From Annulohypoxylon bovei var. microspora (lineage: Eukaryota > Ascomycota > Sordariomycetes > Xylariales > Hypoxylaceae): 64,000 nt of DNA. Every line of letters starts with the position of its first letter. Position 1 is the stretch's first letter. The stretch spans positions 103,786 to 167,785 of the forward strand of contig MU405296.1 in assembly GCA_022836615.1 (NCBI GenBank). The letters run 5' to 3'. Below the pieces are notes generated by a model. That model was not told where the DNA came from. It saw only the letters and a program-made list of their open reading frames with translations, and did no database searches. This document shows positions 60,547 to 64,000 of this stretch, piece after piece. Both the position numbers and the translations under genes were made by a program.

Positions 60547-62958
60547 TCACATTGTCATCAGTACTCTAGTCTTCTTGTGGGTTTCATAGGAATTCATTTC
60601 AGGTATATAAGGACATACCTTCTCAGCAATGGCGTATAGCGCAGCCTGTATATGTGCGGCGGGAATCAGCGGAATAACTCCCGCATCTATGACTCTCAAG
60701 TTCCTCGTACCGTACACTTTGAGCGATGAGTCTACCACTCCACCCAACTCGAGTGGTAGCATGGACGTCGTACCGCTTAGGTGGTATCCAGACGTGATCA
60801 TCGACCGCATCACCTCGTCTAGTGCTGTCTGGTTTCCAGCGTCGACGATACCAAAGCCAGGTGGCGGCATTGGGATTAATTCTATCATTGGCGACGTTTG
60901 GATAAGGCGGTCGTTGAACTCAAGCGCTAGAAGGAGCAGTTTGCAATCGACAGGATGCGAACAAAATCGCGGGTCGACGACAGGGTAGTTCTCAAAAATG
61001 GACGAAGATTTCGCTAGGACCGTCCCCCGGGAGAGCGGCTGCATGGCACTTACTGCTAGTTGACCCCAGGAGGTCGACATGACTTCGTACCCTGGTGTGT
61101 CGGTTCGCGCAAGCAAGGCTATCATCTCATCTCGCTGTGCGAAGTATCCTGCGCGAAGAGTCTCGTCATACGAAGACGGCAGGTTGCTAGTAGCATTCAT
61201 AGCCTCCTCCAACAACTCTTGAATGTTATCCGCCACCCATCTCAGAGCAGGCAAAGCAACGACGTTCACCATCGGTGCTGTCCAGGGTCCTATTACATGT
61301 AAGCATCTATAAGCTGAATGTTACTAATTATACGACGAACCTGTACGATTGGTAAGATATTCCTGTCGAACAACATCACGAGTACTTCCTACGATATCCC
61401 ACGCGGAAAATACTTCTGGAGCAGTGTCTTACCAAGTAGTTAGCATGTGTTCGACTGGCTGGAGATGGTTAGTACTCACATCGGTAGACAGGCTGTAGGG
61501 TAGGATGATCCTGGAGATTGCTACCTACTCCTGGTAGATCAACCGCAACATCTACCCTCAAATTCCCTAGAAGCTTGGCCGGCCCAATGCCAGAGATTTG
61601 CAACAAAACGGGCGAGAAAATTGCGCCAGCAGCCAGAATTACCTCATTCCCACACTTGATGCTGATCTTATTAGCAGTTGAGTTGCTCGCAATCTGCAGC
61701 AACACGTGCAATTGTTAGCGACATACATTAACAGCGATTGTAGTGATGATACCAAGACATACCTCAACACCAATTATGTTCAGTCCAGAAGCGCCAGGGA
61801 TATACGTCGAATTCAGAAAGGTTGCCCCGCCATTATCATGGAGGACACGAGTAACGGTATAGCCAGTGACGAGGTGCAAATTTGGACGGTCGAACACGGG
61901 ATCCAGGTACGCGATACGCGCGTCCGAACGTGACTGGTTATCTGCTACCATGCTGCTGGGAATAATACTAGCACCCGTGGCATTACCGCTATTGGGGTCT
62001 TCATTGACGGGTATCCCGAGTTCTTGGATGCCGTCGAGGAAGTTACCTTTATTTTCGACCAGTTAGTACGATATCTAACCTACGATGAATGGAGACGACA
62101 TACGAGACTGGTCATAGTAGTATTTTGGATAGCCGACTTCGACAGGTCCTTGCTCGCCGTGATTTTCAATAACTGGACCAATAGCTATAAGGGAATTTCG
62201 CGTTGACCCATTATCTAGCGATGTGCTATATTTCTCGGACTACACAATTCTTCAATAAGTTCATGCATCCCGGAGTAGGGGGTATGGCAAGGAATTCCAA
62301 GACAAGTCTGAATTCACCTTTTTGAAGTAAGGCAGGAGACCCGTCCAACTCCAACCGGGATTTCCCAGGCGTTCCCAGGCGTCGAAGTTGGCTACCGAGC
62401 CCCGCGTCCAGACAAGGCCGTTGACGATGGTACTCCCTCCGACAGCCTTACCCTGGCTCACGACTCGCGGTTTACGGTCGAGGAATTCTTGCTCAGCCAC
62501 ATCCAACTTTACTTCATATCGACGCGGATCCTCAAGTCCGATGTTTCCCGGCACCGAGACATCCTCGGCGCGATCATCCCTGAATACGACGCGTGGTTAG
62601 TTATGAGAATAAAAGGGGCCTAGGAGGGCGCAAGCGAAAGACAAGCCCCCCTTGCGGATGATCGGAACCCAATACTTACAGGTCTCCGGCCTCAATCACT
62701 AGCACAGATACTATTGTTACACGTTAGTATTGGGGATCTTGCGATTCTGGAGAATGTTTGTAGGAACCTACCCGACGGATCCTCCGAAAGGCGATTAGCA
62801 ACCACAAGGCCACCTATTCCGGCACCCACGACAATATAGTCGTAGCTGTCTTGGAGCGACAAGGTGCCATTGGGATTTTCAAGGATATGTACACCAGAGG
62901 TAAGCGAAAGCAGAAGGCTGGCAGCAAGCGCCACGATGGTGGTTGCCCTAAACTTCAT
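60547..62958 (-). CDS. Secreted GMC oxidoreductase
   Basis: Eight exons on the minus strand (62958-62772, 62710-62680, 62579-62318, 62233-62104, 62046-61763, 61693-61480, 61427-61341, 61289-60547) join in phase to 645 residues. Residues 1-22 are a signal peptide. DYIVVGAGIGGLVVANRL (GxGxxG at 45-50) binds FAD, and VVSQGKAVGGSTIVNGLVWTR is GMC signature 1. GAIFSPVLLQISGIGP is signature 2. His568 in GYHLSGTTSM and His611 in PAAHIQAA are the catalytic pair. The family oxidises alcohols or sugars; members include aryl-alcohol and glucose oxidases and versicolorin B synthase. The substrate is not assignable. The start was chosen because MKFRATTIV begins a clean signal peptide; an in-frame ATG at 62997 would add 13 residues. 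Confidence 0.92.
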
Positions 62959-64000
62959 CGTGATAAAATCAGAACCAATGTATTCTGAGCGAAACAAGCA
63001 AATGTGTGGCTAGAATTGAAGCATAATGGTATTTTGTTATGATAACAAGTGAAGCAGATGTGAACTATACGGGAGATCCACAGACCTTGTTGGCGACTAA
63101 ATAAACAAACAGCCCGACCCGCAGAAAGACAAGATGCGTTTGCCTAGCAACAGGACTAAACCATCGACTCAATTATGTCCAAAGTTCGTAAATTCAATTA
63201 TCTTATTAAAAATATCATAAATACACAGTTACCTTTTACACCGTATAAGTTTTACCTTTAAGATACCATTTACTTAAAACATTACTACCAAATACCTAAA
63301 TCATTACCGCCGACCTAATTATCTCATATTCTTCCGATGTCTATTTTCTATTCCCCGTAAATATCTACGTACGCGCTGCTTACATCTAATGAATGCATCT
63401 TTATTTACTGCAAGTTAATATCGATACCAATGTAATATAAAATTTCTATATATACAACAAGTTTACCCCTTTCATGATCTCACAACTGGTGTTTAGTTTC
63501 AAGTTTCTAATATCCATGATTTATACATGGATTCCTCGCGGGCAAAATATGAACTTAACGACGAAGAAAGCTTTTAACCTAGTCTTCAAATATTTAAGTG
63601 ACCTATACAAATATCTTGATTATTAATTTCTACGTTGTTGGGAGAAATTACGTCGGCGTGTATGTAGTTAGTCTTATAATGACTAATAAGAATAATTGAA
63701 GTTACGATGATCCGTATTTGCTTCGGAGAGGTTGTTACATGAGGTCCCCGTTCCGGGAACACAAGACCCGAACTTTCCACACCCGCACGGACCACCTTGC
63801 AACACCCCAGGTTCGAATCCCATACATTGTAAACTTTTACTTAATTTTCAATATCACCGCTCGTCCCGCCGCCCTCAACCCATCCCTCCAACCCTCCAGC
63901 TCTAGGTACTGGCGGCTGCGTGCCTTTGCTCGGCGCGCTGCGCGCGCCTCGCAAAGCCCCTCCGCCGCCAGTACGGGGCACCCTCATCCCCGGCCCTTCA
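62959..64000. other. Upstream region of GMC gene and window end
   Basis: No gene is supported. It holds moderately AT-rich DNA at 63170-63700, a B-box-like motif at 63810-63820 without a tRNA fold, and a GC-rich palindrome at 63906-63974. Confidence 0.5.
63906..63974. repeat. GC-rich nested palindrome
   Basis: GTACTGGCGGC (63906-63916) pairs with GCCGCCAGTAC (63964-63974). Inside, CTTTGC pairs with GCAAAG and GGCGCGC with GCGCGCC around a TGC loop. The 69-nt unit can form a strong hairpin. Confidence 0.75.

Noticed and set aside
63740..63835. Possible tRNA or SINE with a B-box-like GGTTCGAATCC at 63810-63820
   Set aside because: The flanks do not form a T-stem (only two pairs) and no A-box or acceptor stem is visible.
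1..64000. CRISPR arrays, operons and bacterial-type promoters
   Set aside because: Introns, RIP and the gene families show a fungal nuclear genome; no regularly spaced repeat arrays were seen.

Overview
The window looks like a piece of a filamentous ascomycete (Pezizomycotina) chromosome. Genes are split by short GT-AG introns of about 49-100 bp, and the gene set is typical of these fungi: an AA9 polysaccharide monooxygenase, a PTH11-type rhodopsin-domain membrane protein, a LaeA-like methyltransferase, a P450, a GMC oxidoreductase and a Set3-type PHD/SET protein. Two large blocks (about 1-10.17 kb and 32.15-41.17 kb) are extremely AT-rich and show the imprint of repeat-induced point mutation (RIP) on old transposons. 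The exact species is not determined.

Layout. 1-10.17 kb: RIP-degraded repeats carrying two later, non-RIPed inverted-repeat elements (6423-7149 and 7807-8635). 10.2-14.7 kb: a CorA-like membrane protein whose 5' end runs into the RIPed block, a small acidic protein and a RING-finger protein, then a short interstitial telomere-like tract. 14.7-22 kb: rhodopsin-domain membrane protein (-), LaeA-like methyltransferase (+), alpha/beta hydrolase (-) and P450 (+); this resembles a small metabolic cluster without a backbone enzyme in view. 22.8-31.6 kb: a 92-residue hydrophobic protein, an AA9 LPMO, a hAT-like MITE, a BCS1-type AAA ATPase gene broken by a 503-bp MITE, and a SEH1-like WD40 nucleoporin. 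32.15-41.7 kb: RIPed nested LTR elements whose last LTR copy is intact in its 3' two-thirds. 42.2-43.0 kb: a DUF6604-like pseudogene remnant. 43.4-64 kb: an FMP42/SLC43-like transporter with extreme GC3, a DHA1-type MFS transporter, ALG7, a Set3-like PHD/SET protein, a Mutator-like MITE, and an eight-exon secreted GMC oxidoreductase. The window ends in a GC-rich palindrome.

How genes may work together. Housekeeping functions (ALG7 in N-glycosylation, SEH1 in the nuclear pore, the Set3-like chromatin protein) sit among accessory functions. The methyltransferase, hydrolase and P450 are contiguous, and the last two diverge from one 1.2-kb promoter region with four bZIP-like sites. The AA9 and GMC enzymes are both secreted; GMC enzymes can feed H2O2 or electrons to LPMOs, but they lie 35 kb apart here and the pairing is inference.

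Exon structures were worked out by hand from reading frame, splice signals and family consensus. They agree in phase for every multi-exon gene, but no transcript data were available.
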